A stretch of 64,000 nucleotides of DNA from Caenimonas sedimenti (GTDB lineage: Bacteria > Pseudomonadota > Gammaproteobacteria > Burkholderiales > Burkholderiaceae_C): the NCBI RefSeq assembly GCF_007833165.1, contig NZ_VOBQ01000009.1, positions 1-64,000 of the forward strand. Direction: 5' to 3'. How positions within the stretch are numbered: the first letter of the stretch is position 1; each line of letters begins with the position of its first letter. The notes below the pieces were generated by a model. It saw only the letters and a list, made by a program, of their open reading frames with translations, was not told the origin of the DNA and ran no database searches. The position numbers and the translations under genes were made by a program. Below, piece by piece: positions 13,001 through 22,904 of this stretch.

Positions 13001-13573
13001 CTGATGGACTGCCGGATGCCGGTGATGGACGGCTACGAAGCCACGGCGCGCCTGCGCGCGGCCGGCTGCCGCACCCCCATCATCGCGCTCACCGCCAACG
13101 CCTCGGAGGACGAGCGGCGGCGTTGCCTCGCGCAGGGCATGGACGACTACCTCACCAAGCCGATCGACAGCCTCCGGCTCGCCCGCGTGCTGGCGACCTG
13201 GACGTCCGCGCCGCCGGAAGGGCCGGCGCGCGAACCATCAACGGCGCCGGGTGCCGCCCGGGCCCGCGCCCTCGAGCAGCTGGGCGGCGACCCCGAGTTG
13301 CTGCAGGTGGCCCTGGCCTCATTCCGCCAGCACGCACCCGGCGTGCTGGCGCAGGCCGCGCAGGCGCTGGCCGAGGGCCGCGGCACGGACTTGCACCGGC
13401 ACCTGCACTCGCTGGCGGGCTCGTCAGGGATGGTCGGCGCCGATGCACTGCACCGGCAGGCGCGGCACATGGAAGCGCTGGCCCAGGACGGCCAGCATGC
13501 CGCCCTGCAGCACGAGTGGCCCGAGTTGCGATCGCTGCTGGACGGATTCCTGGCCGAGAGCGCCGGCTGGTAG
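10019..13573 (+). CDS. Hybrid histidine kinase: GAF, PAS array, HisKA, HATPase, REC, Hpt
   Basis: This 1184-residue sensor has no obvious membrane segment, so it is probably cytoplasmic. An N-terminal GAF domain at about residues 30-170 (ALISLIDEDRQWFKA) is followed by four PAS-like units at roughly 185-680, one containing HFQMQRAGGETLEIRR. The phospho-accepting histidine is about H707 in SHEIRTPLNG. The ATPase domain has DSGIGIAP and GGTGLGLAI. A receiver (phospho-Asp about 997, MDCRMPVMDG) and an Hpt domain (about H1130, HSLAGSSG) complete a full phosphorelay. The output regulator is not in the window. TATCAT lies at 10004-10009; ATG 10043 (MTDAEHERRR) is an alternative start. Confidence 0.93.
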   Translation: MDAAPPASMTDAEHERRRLARLRMLAVLDTEPEPVFDSLVRIAASVCGVPIALISLIDEDRQWFKANLGLDGVPETPRAVAFCDHAIRQGQVMEVADATRDDRFDTNPLVTSDPNIRFYAGAPLTMPSGERIGTLCVIDRQPGQLSTEQLSALRDLAQVVQWALLQRERLHDLTVVGDESRFQAISYATPFGIFQADEAGTVFHVNGRWQELFGLEMERNLGSGWQDAVVAPDQAALRAGWARAVAAAQPFDQEFQVRHPDGRVCAVHLQARPARWGEPPRSGFIGVAGDITARKESEHRTLRANRFLERAERLSGVGGWEVDLRSRTVRWTDQNCRIYELPAGHQPAFDEHRRFFDAEALRRMDETAQRAIAHGESWDLELPMTTAQGRAIWVRSVGQAEFERGVPVRLVGALQDVTQQKESRDALEQAHQLLASIVENLPGGVSVFDARQRLVLHNSRFRTLLDFPDGLFESDPTLDRFIRFDTARGVYGAGPVEATVAARIADATARETRHFQMQRAGGETLEIRRSPLPGGGFVTTYADITLAKAAEQALRESEERQKRALDASRLVLWDLDLASGKLYLSEHWSEWMGGPRLPQVTTPEALVLLVPDAEQQALTDALGALLQGHSDRYAVEHRVRRPDGSLIWIHSEGKVTERDAEGRALHATGTNQDITARKAAEAEVQQARETAEEANRAKSEFLDNVSHEIRTPLNGVLGMTRLLLAEPLTAQQRKYVQLADASAASLLELINDLLDLGKIEAGRIELEAIPFRLDELLAQLGELYRLRAQEKQLRFTVALAADVPLAVEGDPGRLRQILNNLLSNALKFTARGEFGLRVARAHAGAQDLLRFSVHDSGIGIAPEARQRLFTRFSQADSSTTRKYGGTGLGLAIVKELCAQMGGQVEVESVEGQGSIFHCSLPLQGVAPDTVAPQPSQGPAPRVERPQRLLVAEDNPTNQVVVRGLLAQAGYRNVRLVENGEEAVAAATGEAFDAILMDCRMPVMDGYEATARLRAAGCRTPIIALTANASEDERRRCLAQGMDDYLTKPIDSLRLARVLATWTSAPPEGPAREPSTAPGAARARALEQLGGDPELLQVALASFRQHAPGVLAQAAQALAEGRGTDLHRHLHSLAGSSGMVGADALHRQARHMEALAQDGQHAALQHEWPELRSLLDGFLAESAGW

Positions 13574-13671
13574 GCGGCTGTAGGACGGCACCGCGAATCC
13601 GGATCCGGGCTCGGCCACGGCACAGCCGCGCCTGAAATAATGGCTTCCTGCCACGCACCCGGTCCCCCGGA

Positions 13672-15579
<1,908 letters not shown>

Positions 15580-15615
15580 CGTTTGACTATGATTTGAGCG
15601 GCCATCATCGCCAGC

Positions 15616-16254
15616 ATGCTCCGCTACTTCACCCACCCCGTCACCCACTTCGCCCAGAACTGCTCCATCGTCTATGACGACGGCACATTGCAGGCCGCCA
15701 TCATCGACCCCGGCGGCGACATCGACCGGCTGCTGGCCGCCATCGCTGGCAAGGGCCTGAAGCTCGAGCAGATCTGGCTCACGCACGCGCACATCGATCA
15801 CGCGGGCGGCACGGCGGCACTGGCCCAGCGCCTCCAGCTCCCCATCATCGGCCCGCACCCCGCCGACCAGTTCTGGATCGATGCGCTGCCGCAGCAGGGT
15901 GCGATGTTCGGGTTCCCCGCGGTCGACGCATTCCAGCCCACGCGCTGGCTGCAGGACGGCGACACGGTCGAACTGGCGGGTCACGTGCTGCACGTGCGGC
16001 ACTGTCCGGGCCACACCCCTGGACACGTCGTCTTCCATTCGCCGGAGATGGGGCGCGCCTTTGTGGGCGACGTGCTGTTCGCCGGCAGCATCGGCCGCAC
16101 GGATTTCCCGCAGGGGGACCACGCCACCCTGATCGCGAGCATCACGCAGCGCCTGTGGCCGATGGGGGACGAGACGGTGTTCATCCCCGGCCATGGTCCC
16201 GAAAGCACTTTCGGCGCGGAGCGAAAGACCAACCCCTACGTGCGCGGTACCTGA
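15616..16254 (+). CDS. MBL-fold metallo-hydrolase (glyoxalase II-like)
   Basis: The 212-residue metallo-beta-lactamase-fold enzyme has the binuclear metal motif THAHIDH at residues 56-62, a further ligand in HCPGHTPGH and another in the FVGDVLF strand. Size and sequence fit the YcbL/short glyoxalase II group, which hydrolyse thioesters such as S-lactoylglutathione. The exact substrate is not shown by sequence. No signal peptide. TATGAT at 15588-15593 is a good -10 candidate with a leader of under 20 nt. Confidence 0.88.
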   Translation: MLRYFTHPVTHFAQNCSIVYDDGTLQAAIIDPGGDIDRLLAAIAGKGLKLEQIWLTHAHIDHAGGTAALAQRLQLPIIGPHPADQFWIDALPQQGAMFGFPAVDAFQPTRWLQDGDTVELAGHVLHVRHCPGHTPGHVVFHSPEMGRAFVGDVLFAGSIGRTDFPQGDHATLIASITQRLWPMGDETVFIPGHGPESTFGAERKTNPYVRGT

Positions 16255-16307
16255 ACGGGTCGTGAGAAAATGTATCCAGCGGGTGCCGCCCGCCTGGAGG
16301 GGCTCTT

Positions 16308-18158
16308 TTGAAGTACGAATGGATTCGCGGCGCCGCCGCATTGACGTTGGCGCTGCTCGTCGCCGGCTGCGGTGGCGGCGCAGGCACGCAGCCGACGGTG
16401 GCGACCGCGCTCAAGGCCGACGCCGCCCCCGCGTTCAGCGGCAACGGCACCTGGTGGGTGCCCACCGAGCCGGGCACCGGCTTCTTCTTCGAAGCGCAGG
16501 GAGCCACCGGCGTCGCCACCTTCTTCGTCTTCGACGCCGAAGGCCGGCCGACCTGGGTGTCGGCGGCAGGCAGCTTCATCGCCGAAGGCGCGGGCTTCCG
16601 CTTCCAGGGCGGGTTGCAGCGCTTTCGCGGCGGACAGGCGGCGAATGTGGTCTACCACGTTCTGCCGACCGCCACGGCCGTCGGCAACGTCAGCATCGCT
16701 TTCAGCGGCACCAGCGCGCAGGTCACCCTGCCGCAGCGCAGCTTCACGGCACAGAAGTTCTCGACGCTGGCCACACCCGTGGCCGGCCTGCAGCCTGAAA
16801 CCGGCATCTACTGGAACCCCGACCAGAGCGGGCGCGGCTACACCGTGGAGGCCCTCGGCGACACGCTGACCGTGACGATGTTCCATTACGACGAACGCGG
16901 TGAACCGACCTGGCATCTCGCCGCGGGTCCCATGCGGGCGGGCGGCTTCAATGCGGGGTTCATGCGCTATTCCGGCGGCCAGACCCTGGACGGCCCTTAC
17001 CGCGCGCCGGCCCAGCCCCTGCTCCAGGGGGCCTTGGGCGCCAGCTTCGTGCATGCCTGCAGCGCCAACCTCTGGCTGCCCGGCATGGACTCGCTGGCCG
17101 TCCGGCGCTTCAGCTTCGGCGGCCTGCCGGCCGGCGGTGAATGCCGCTGGAACAGCGGCCCCGCGGCCCGCACCGCGGCCGAGGGACCGCTGGTCGCGAA
17201 CCTCCAGTCCATCCTGGCCAGCGCTTCCAAGGGTTTCTCGCAGCCCACGGCCGTGGCGGTCGACGCGGCCGGCAATGCCTACGTCACCGACGAAGGCACC
17301 CACACCGTCATGAAGGTGGCGCGCGACGGCACCACGACGACGATCGCCGGGCTGGCGGGAGAAAGCGGCTTCGCCGACGGCCGGGGGACGGGGGCGCGCT
17401 TCGCCAAGCCCGCGGGCATCGCCGTCGACGCGCAGGGCGTGCTCTACGTGTCCGACCGCGAGAACAACGCGATCCGCAAGATCCTTCCGGATGGCACCGT
17501 GACCACCCTCGCGGGCCGGCCGCACCTGCCAGAGGTCGTCAACGGGCCGCTGGCGAGTGCCCGCTTCTCCCGCCCGGGCCGGCTCAAGATCGACGCGGCC
17601 GGCAACCTCTACGTGGCCGAAGGCGGTGGTGTCCGCAAGATCGGCACCGACGGCATGGTGTCCGCGCTGGTGGGTGGCCTGTCGGTGAACCAGCGGCTGC
17701 TCGGCGATGGCGCCAACGCGGGTTTCCACATCGTCCAGAGCGTGGCGGTGGACGCCACTGGCAACGTCTACGTGACGGAACTGGACACCGCCCTGCGCGG
17801 CTGGCTGCGCAAGTTCGACGCCGCGGGGCGGATGGTGGCGCTGCCGGACACGGTGGACGGCACGCGCCCGCTCATCGACCCGACGGACCTGGCGGTGGAC
17901 GAGAACGGGAACCTCTATGTGCTGTCCAGCGGCAGCGAGACCACGCCCGAGATGATCTACCAGGGCGTTTTCAAGATCACGCCGCAAGGCGTGACGACGC
18001 TCTACGCAGGCGCCGTGGTCCCGCGGCTTCCCGCACCCGGCCAGCTGACGCGCCTGATGGGTGAGCCGTTCGGCATCGCGCTGGACCCGGGCGCGGCCGG
18101 AGGCCGGCGCGCCATGGTGGCGGACCATACCGGCCGGGTCTGGCAGCTCCTGCCCTGA
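16308..18158 (+). CDS. NHL-repeat lipoprotein with duplicated N-terminal beta domain
   Basis: The 616-residue protein starts at TTG 16308 (MKYEWIRGAA) and has a lipoprotein signal ending LLVAGC, so Cys22 or a neighbour is the lipidation site. Residues about 45-270 contain two related units: one with TWWVPTEPGTGFFFEAQG and RPTWVSAAG, the next with YWNPDQSGRGYTVEALG and EPTWHLAAG. After about residue 300 come four to five NHL-like blades (VAVDAAGNAYVTD, IAVDAQGVLYVSD, LKIDAAGNLYVAE), forming a beta-propeller. Function is unknown; an envelope binding or scaffolding role is inference. It ends 9 bp before the convergent M48 peptidase. Confidence 0.8.
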   Translation: MKYEWIRGAAALTLALLVAGCGGGAGTQPTVATALKADAAPAFSGNGTWWVPTEPGTGFFFEAQGATGVATFFVFDAEGRPTWVSAAGSFIAEGAGFRFQGGLQRFRGGQAANVVYHVLPTATAVGNVSIAFSGTSAQVTLPQRSFTAQKFSTLATPVAGLQPETGIYWNPDQSGRGYTVEALGDTLTVTMFHYDERGEPTWHLAAGPMRAGGFNAGFMRYSGGQTLDGPYRAPAQPLLQGALGASFVHACSANLWLPGMDSLAVRRFSFGGLPAGGECRWNSGPAARTAAEGPLVANLQSILASASKGFSQPTAVAVDAAGNAYVTDEGTHTVMKVARDGTTTTIAGLAGESGFADGRGTGARFAKPAGIAVDAQGVLYVSDRENNAIRKILPDGTVTTLAGRPHLPEVVNGPLASARFSRPGRLKIDAAGNLYVAEGGGVRKIGTDGMVSALVGGLSVNQRLLGDGANAGFHIVQSVAVDATGNVYVTELDTALRGWLRKFDAAGRMVALPDTVDGTRPLIDPTDLAVDENGNLYVLSSGSETTPEMIYQGVFKITPQGVTTLYAGAVVPRLPAPGQLTRLMGEPFGIALDPGAAGGRRAMVADHTGRVWQLLP

Positions 18159-18167
18159 GGCGGCGCC

Positions 18168-19001
18168 TCAGCGGCGCCCGGTCGCCTGCTGGTACAGCCC
18201 CTTCACCTTGGGGACGTTTTCCTGCAGCCGCTTGATGCGGTCGGGCCCGGTCGGGTGGGTGGACAGGAAGCCAGGCACGTTGCCGCCACCCGCCTTCGCC
18301 ATTTTTTCCCACAAGGTCACCGAAGCGTCCGGGTGGTAGCCGCCCCGCGCCGCCAGCTCGAGGCCGACCAGGTCGGCTTCGACTTCGTCGTCGCGGCTGA
18401 ACTTCAGCGTGATCAGCTGGGTGCCGACGTTCGCCGCGAGGTCGCCCAACTGGCCGAGGCCGAACAGCTGCGCGCCCAGCGACAGCAGCGCGCCGGTGCC
18501 CTGGCTCTTGGCGATGCGCGCCCGCGCATGCTCCCGCAGCGCGTGGGCCATCTCGTGGCCCATCACCATCGCGGTTTCGTCGTCCGTGAGCTTCAGCTTG
18601 TCGAGGATGCCGGTGTAGAAGGCGATCTTCCCGCCGGGCATGCAGAAGGCGTTGATCTGCTGGCTGCCGATCAGGTTCACCTCCCATTGCCACTTGCGGG
18701 CGCGGTCGTTCCAGCGCGCCGCGTGCGGGATGAGCCGCTTGGCGATGGCGCGCAGATGCTGCACCTGGGGGTGACTCTCGGGCGCGAGCGCGCGCTTGGC
18801 GCGGGCCTGCTCCAGCATCTGGCTGTACTGCTGGGTCGCGGCGTGCTCGAGCTGGTCGGCCGGGACCAGCTTGCGCAGCCCCGAAGCGTCGCCAACGTCG
18901 ACCTGCGCCAGCACCGGCCCGGCGGCCAGGGCGCCGGCGGCCAGCAGGAAGCCGCGGCGGCCGGCCCACGGGGATGATTTGGCGTGGCACAGTTGGCACA
19001 T
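18168..19001 (-). CDS. M48-family zinc metallopeptidase, exported
   Basis: The 277-residue protein has a twin-arginine-style signal (GRRGFLLAAGALAAG, cut after VLAQ) and the zinc site HEMAH at about residues 149-153. The downstream glutamate ligand is in DDEVEADLVGLE. This is the M48C (LoiP/YcaL/BepA-like) layout, in which periplasmic peptidases process or degrade outer-membrane proteins. ATG 19001 (MCQLCHAKSS) is chosen because it leads directly into the signal; in-frame ATG 19046 would add 15 residues. The gene is divergent from the AmpG-like permease with a 31-bp gap. Confidence 0.88.
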   Translation of the reverse strand: MCQLCHAKSSPWAGRRGFLLAAGALAAGPVLAQVDVGDASGLRKLVPADQLEHAATQQYSQMLEQARAKRALAPESHPQVQHLRAIAKRLIPHAARWNDRARKWQWEVNLIGSQQINAFCMPGGKIAFYTGILDKLKLTDDETAMVMGHEMAHALREHARARIAKSQGTGALLSLGAQLFGLGQLGDLAANVGTQLITLKFSRDDEVEADLVGLELAARGGYHPDASVTLWEKMAKAGGGNVPGFLSTHPTGPDRIKRLQENVPKVKGLYQQATGRR

Positions 19002-19032
19002 CCGCGAATCATATCGACGCGTTTTCACCACC

Positions 19033-20628
19033 ATGTCAGACCGCACCGCAAGCTCAGCCCAGACCGCGACCGCTCCACCCCGCTGGAGCGACGCGATGCG
19101 CGTCTACCTGCAGGCGCCCATGCTGCGCATGCTGTTCCTCGGGTTCGCGGCGGGCCTGCCGCTGCTGCTGGTGCTGGGCACCTTGAGCTTCCGCCTGCGC
19201 GAAGCCGGCATCGACCGCGCGACCATCGGCTTCCTCAGCTGGGTCGGCCTGGCCTACGCATTCAAGTGGGTGTGGGCGCCCCTGGTCGACCGCGTGCCGG
19301 TCCCCCTGCTGTCCCGCGCCCTGGGCCAGCGCCGCGCCTGGCTGCTGACGGCGCAGCTGGCCATCATCGCGGGCCTGGTGGGCATGGCCATGGCGGACCC
19401 GCGCGAGGGCCTGCAGGCGATCATCTGGTGCGCCGTGCTGGTGGCTTTCGGCTCCGCCACCCAGGACATCGCGCTCGACGCCTTCCGCATCGAGTCCGCC
19501 GCCAGCGACCAGCAGGCCGCGCTGGCGGCCACCTACCAGACGGGCTACCGGCTCGCCATGATCTGGGCCGGCGCCGGCGTGCTGTGGATCGCGGCCCGCG
19601 CCGAAGTGGCGGACGTCACGTCTTACCAGCACGCCGCCTGGCGGACCGCCTACTTCGTGATGGCCGGCTCCATGCTGGTCGGTGTGCTCACGGTGTTCTT
19701 TTCGCGCGAACCGTTGCCGCGCGATGCGCAGGCGGACCGCTCGCTGCGGGCCGGCGTGGCGCAGCAGCTCGCGCGCCACGGGCTGAACTTCAGCTGGCCG
19801 CAGGCGCTCCTGTTCGTGGGGCTGGCGGGCCTGATGGTGGCGATGGTGCGCGCGCCGCTCGGCGCGATCGGCTGGCCGGAAGCCGGGCTCTACGTGCTGG
19901 CGCTGGTCGTCGGCGGGGCGGGGTTGTGGCAAGGCTGGGGCGCGGCGCGCCCGCAGCACGTGAACGTGCCGGCTTCCATCGCGCCGGGCGTCGCCTGGCT
20001 GCAGGTTGTCGTGGTCGAGCCCTTCGCGGAGTTCCTGCGCCGCTATGGCTGGCATGCCTTGCTGATCCTGGCGCTGATCTCGGTCTACCGCATCAGCGAC
20101 ATCGTCATGGGCATCATGGCCAACCCGTTCTACGTGGACATGGGCTACACCAAGGACGAAGTGGCCGCCGTCACCAAGATCTACGGCGTCATCATGACGC
20201 TGGTGGGCGCCTTCGTCGGCGGCGTGCTGTCGATGCGCTTCGGCGTGATGCGGGTGCTGATGCTGGGCGCCATCCTGAGCGCCGCCAGCAACCTGCTGTT
20301 CGCCTGGCTGGGCACGCGCGGCCATGACGTGACCGCGCTGGTCCTGATCGTCTCGGCCGACAACCTCTCCAGCGGCATCGCCTCGGCCGCCTTCGTGGCC
20401 TACCTGTCGGGGCTCACCAACATCGGCTACTCGGCCACGCAGTACGCGCTGTTTTCCTCGGTCATGCTGCTGTTGCCGAAGTACCTGGCCGGCTTTTCCG
20501 GCCAATACGTCAACGCCCACGGCTACGTCAACTTCTTCACCGCCACCGCCTTCCTCGGGGTGCCGGTGCTGCTGCTGGTGTGGCTGGCGTCCAAGGCCAC
20601 GCCGGTGGGGGCGGAGGCGGTCAGGTAG
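19033..20628 (+). CDS. AmpG-like MFS permease
   Basis: This 531-residue polytopic membrane protein matches the AmpG family: AFKWVWAPLVDRVPVP, then GQRRAWLL, and later ATQDIALDAFRIE. AmpG imports anhydromuropeptides for peptidoglycan recycling; related permeases carry other solutes, so the substrate is probable rather than certain. ATG 19033 (MSDRTASSAQ) is the first start outside the divergent peptidase. The 3' end overlaps the convergent acyl-CoA ligase by 8 bp. Confidence 0.85.
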   Translation: MSDRTASSAQTATAPPRWSDAMRVYLQAPMLRMLFLGFAAGLPLLLVLGTLSFRLREAGIDRATIGFLSWVGLAYAFKWVWAPLVDRVPVPLLSRALGQRRAWLLTAQLAIIAGLVGMAMADPREGLQAIIWCAVLVAFGSATQDIALDAFRIESAASDQQAALAATYQTGYRLAMIWAGAGVLWIAARAEVADVTSYQHAAWRTAYFVMAGSMLVGVLTVFFSREPLPRDAQADRSLRAGVAQQLARHGLNFSWPQALLFVGLAGLMVAMVRAPLGAIGWPEAGLYVLALVVGGAGLWQGWGAARPQHVNVPASIAPGVAWLQVVVVEPFAEFLRRYGWHALLILALISVYRISDIVMGIMANPFYVDMGYTKDEVAAVTKIYGVIMTLVGAFVGGVLSMRFGVMRVLMLGAILSAASNLLFAWLGTRGHDVTALVLIVSADNLSSGIASAAFVAYLSGLTNIGYSATQYALFSSVMLLLPKYLAGFSGQYVNAHGYVNFFTATAFLGVPVLLLVWLASKATPVGAEAVR

Positions 20629-22075
20629 GCGAGCCGACCGCGCGCGCCAGCGCCTGCCGCTGCAGCTTGCCCAAGGCCGTCTTCGGCAGCGACTCGAGCC
20701 GGAACCAGCGCCGCGGCAACTTGAAGCGCGCCAGCCTGGCTTGCAAGTGCGCGAGCAGCTCTTCGTCGCTGGCGGCAGCGCCGGCATGCAGCACGACGGC
20801 GGCCGCCACCATCTCGCCCCAGCGCGCATCCGCGAGCCCGAAGGCTGCACATTCCGCCACGGCCGGATGCGAGGCCAGCGCCTGCTCGATCTCCGCCGGG
20901 TGGATGTTCTCGCCGCCGGAGATGATGAGGTCCCTGGCGCGGCCGACGATGGTGTAGCTGCCGTCGGCGGCCTGCTGCGCGAGATCGCCGGTGGCGAACC
21001 AGCCATCGGCGTCACGCGCGGGAATGTCGGGCCAGTAGCGGTCCACCACGTTCGGCCCCCGCAGCAGCAGTTCGCCCGCGTCGCCGTGGCGGTCGCCCAG
21101 GCGCGCCTCGACGCCGGGCACCGGCCAGCCGCAGGAGCCCACGTGGTCGAACGCGCGCTCCGGCGGCAGGGCGATGGAGAACGGCCCGGTCTCGGTGGCG
21201 CCGTAGACGTTGCAGACCGGCACGCCGCGCGCGTGGAAGGCTTCGACCAGCGGTGCCGGCAGCAGGCTGGAGCCGGCCCAGACCGCGCGCAGGCCACCCA
21301 GGCCGGTCGCGGCCCAGCGCGGGTGATCGACCAGCGCCTTCATCGTCGCCGGCACCTGCAGCGTCAGTGTCGGCCGGTCGCGCTCGATGGCGTCCAGGGT
21401 GTCCTCCGGCGTGAACCGGGCGTGCAGCAGCACGCGGGCACCGGCATGCAGCGCGGGCAGCGTCTGGATGCACAGGCCGCCGACGTGGAAGACCGGCAGC
21501 ACGGTGAGCACCGTGTCGGCCGGCCCCAGTTGCTGCGCCGCCGCCGCCAGCCGCATGTTGGCCAGCAGGTTGGCTTGCGTGTGCACCGCGGCCTTGGGGC
21601 CGCCGGTCGTGCCGGAGGTATAGACCAGCAGGACGGGCGCGTCCTCGGCGGCGTGGTCGGGCGCCTCCGGCGCCTCGGCGTCGAGGGCTTCTACGCCGTG
21701 GGCTGCGATGCCGGCGCGCCCGGCCAGCGCCTGGGCCGCCGCGGACCAGGTCGCGTCATGCACCAGGTGGCGCGGCGTGCAGTCGGCGAGGAGCTGGTCC
21801 CATTCGGCCGGTGCCAGGCGGAAGTTGAGTGGCAGCAGCGTGGCGCCGATGCGCGCCAGGCCGAACAGCAACGCGATCATGGCGGGATGGTTGCCACCGA
21901 GCCAGGCGACGCGGTCGCCGGGGCGCACACCCCAGGCATGCCAGGCGACCGCCGCGGCGCGCCCGGCCCAGGCGTGCAGTTCGTCGTAGCGCCATGTCCG
22001 CTGATCGAAGACCAAGGCCTGCGAATCCCCGTGATGGCGCAATATGTGGGGAAATACCGGGTTCGAAGCGGCCAT
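20621..22075 (-). CDS. AMP-forming acyl-CoA ligase (class I adenylate-forming)
   Basis: The 484-residue enzyme has the adenylation P-loop YTSGTTGGPK near residues 150-160 and the core motif VYGATETGPF. The hinge motif is TGDLAQQAADGSY...GRARDLIISGG, with a catalytic lysine near the C-terminus in PKTALGKLQR. Such enzymes activate a carboxylic acid as acyl-AMP and transfer it to CoA. The size and the short N-terminus resemble MenE/short-to-medium-chain ligases; no menaquinone genes are nearby, so the acid is unknown. It is divergent from the OmpR-type regulator and overlaps the permease stop. Confidence 0.88.
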   Translation of the reverse strand: MAASNPVFPHILRHHGDSQALVFDQRTWRYDELHAWAGRAAAVAWHAWGVRPGDRVAWLGGNHPAMIALLFGLARIGATLLPLNFRLAPAEWDQLLADCTPRHLVHDATWSAAAQALAGRAGIAAHGVEALDAEAPEAPDHAAEDAPVLLVYTSGTTGGPKAAVHTQANLLANMRLAAAAQQLGPADTVLTVLPVFHVGGLCIQTLPALHAGARVLLHARFTPEDTLDAIERDRPTLTLQVPATMKALVDHPRWAATGLGGLRAVWAGSSLLPAPLVEAFHARGVPVCNVYGATETGPFSIALPPERAFDHVGSCGWPVPGVEARLGDRHGDAGELLLRGPNVVDRYWPDIPARDADGWFATGDLAQQAADGSYTIVGRARDLIISGGENIHPAEIEQALASHPAVAECAAFGLADARWGEMVAAAVVLHAGAAASDEELLAHLQARLARFKLPRRWFRLESLPKTALGKLQRQALARAVGSPT

Positions 22076-22136
22076 TTACCTAACTTTACTGGCTCTTCGC
22101 CTCTGGGAGTCGGGCCAACTTCACCATGTAAAGACA

Positions 22137-22155
22137 GGCCGCCAATGTGGCGGCC
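22137..22155. promoter_or_regulatory. Perfect inverted repeat in the divergent promoter region
   Basis: GGCCGCCA-ATG-TGGCGGCC is an 8-bp perfect inverted repeat with a 3-nt loop, 20 nt upstream of the response-regulator start. It could be a leader hairpin close to the ribosome-binding region or a regulator-binding site. CTTTAC at 22084-22089 and GTAAAG at 22128-22133 form a second, weaker inverted pair in the same gap. Confidence 0.4.
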
Positions 22156-22174
22156 AATTCACTACCATTCCGCC

Positions 22175-22888
22175 ATGCAGCAACTTTTGATGATCGAAGA
22201 CGACACCCGCCTCGCGCAGATGGTGGGTGAGTACCTGGAGCGATCCGGCTTCGGGGTGTCGCACGCCGCCGACGCCAAGGCCGGCCTGCACATGCTGACC
22301 GAACCGCCGACCGGCGCCGCGCCCGATCTCGTGGTGCTCGACCTGATGCTGCCCGACATCGACGGCCTCGAGGTGTGCCGCCGCGTGCGCGCACTGCCGG
22401 GCGACACGGGCAAGGTCCCGGTCCTGATGCTCACGGCCAAGGGCGACCCGATGGACCGCATCGTCGGGCTGGAACTCGGCGCCGACGACTACCTTCCCAA
22501 GCCCTTCGAGCCGCGCGAGCTGCTGGCGCGCATCCGTGCCATCCTGCGCCGCCGCACGGACGGCGCCCCGGTGCCTGCCAAGACCATGCGCTTCGGCTCG
22601 CTGGAGATCGACCGCGACGCCCGGACCGTCACGGTGAACGGCGCGCCCTGCGAACTCACGTCCTACCAGTTCGACCTGCTGGTCGTGCTGGCCGAGCGCG
22701 CCGGCCGCGTGCTGACGCGCGACCAGATCATGGAAGCCGTGCGCGGCCGTGAGCTGGAAGCGTTCGACCGATCGATCGACGTGCACATGGGCCGCATCCG
22801 CGCGGCCATCGAGGCCGACGCCAAGAACCCGAAGCGCATCCTCACCGTGCGCGGCGTGGGCTACGTGTTCGCCAAGCAGCAGGACTGA
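22175..22888 (+). CDS. OmpR-family response regulator
   Basis: The 237-residue protein has a receiver domain at about 1-120 with acidic pocket IEDD, phospho-Asp D56 in LVVLDLMLPDIDG and the conserved lysine in DDYLPKPF. A C-terminal winged helix follows (RFGSLEID, ELTSYQFDLL, RGVGYVF). It is a DNA-binding transcription regulator phosphorylated by the kinase 16 bp downstream; the pair resembles RstAB. Target genes cannot be read from the sequence. An 8-bp inverted repeat lies in its leader. Confidence 0.93.
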   Translation: MQQLLMIEDDTRLAQMVGEYLERSGFGVSHAADAKAGLHMLTEPPTGAAPDLVVLDLMLPDIDGLEVCRRVRALPGDTGKVPVLMLTAKGDPMDRIVGLELGADDYLPKPFEPRELLARIRAILRRRTDGAPVPAKTMRFGSLEIDRDARTVTVNGAPCELTSYQFDLLVVLAERAGRVLTRDQIMEAVRGRELEAFDRSIDVHMGRIRAAIEADAKNPKRILTVRGVGYVFAKQQD

Positions 22889-22904
22889 AGCCCGCAAGCC
22901 CCGG

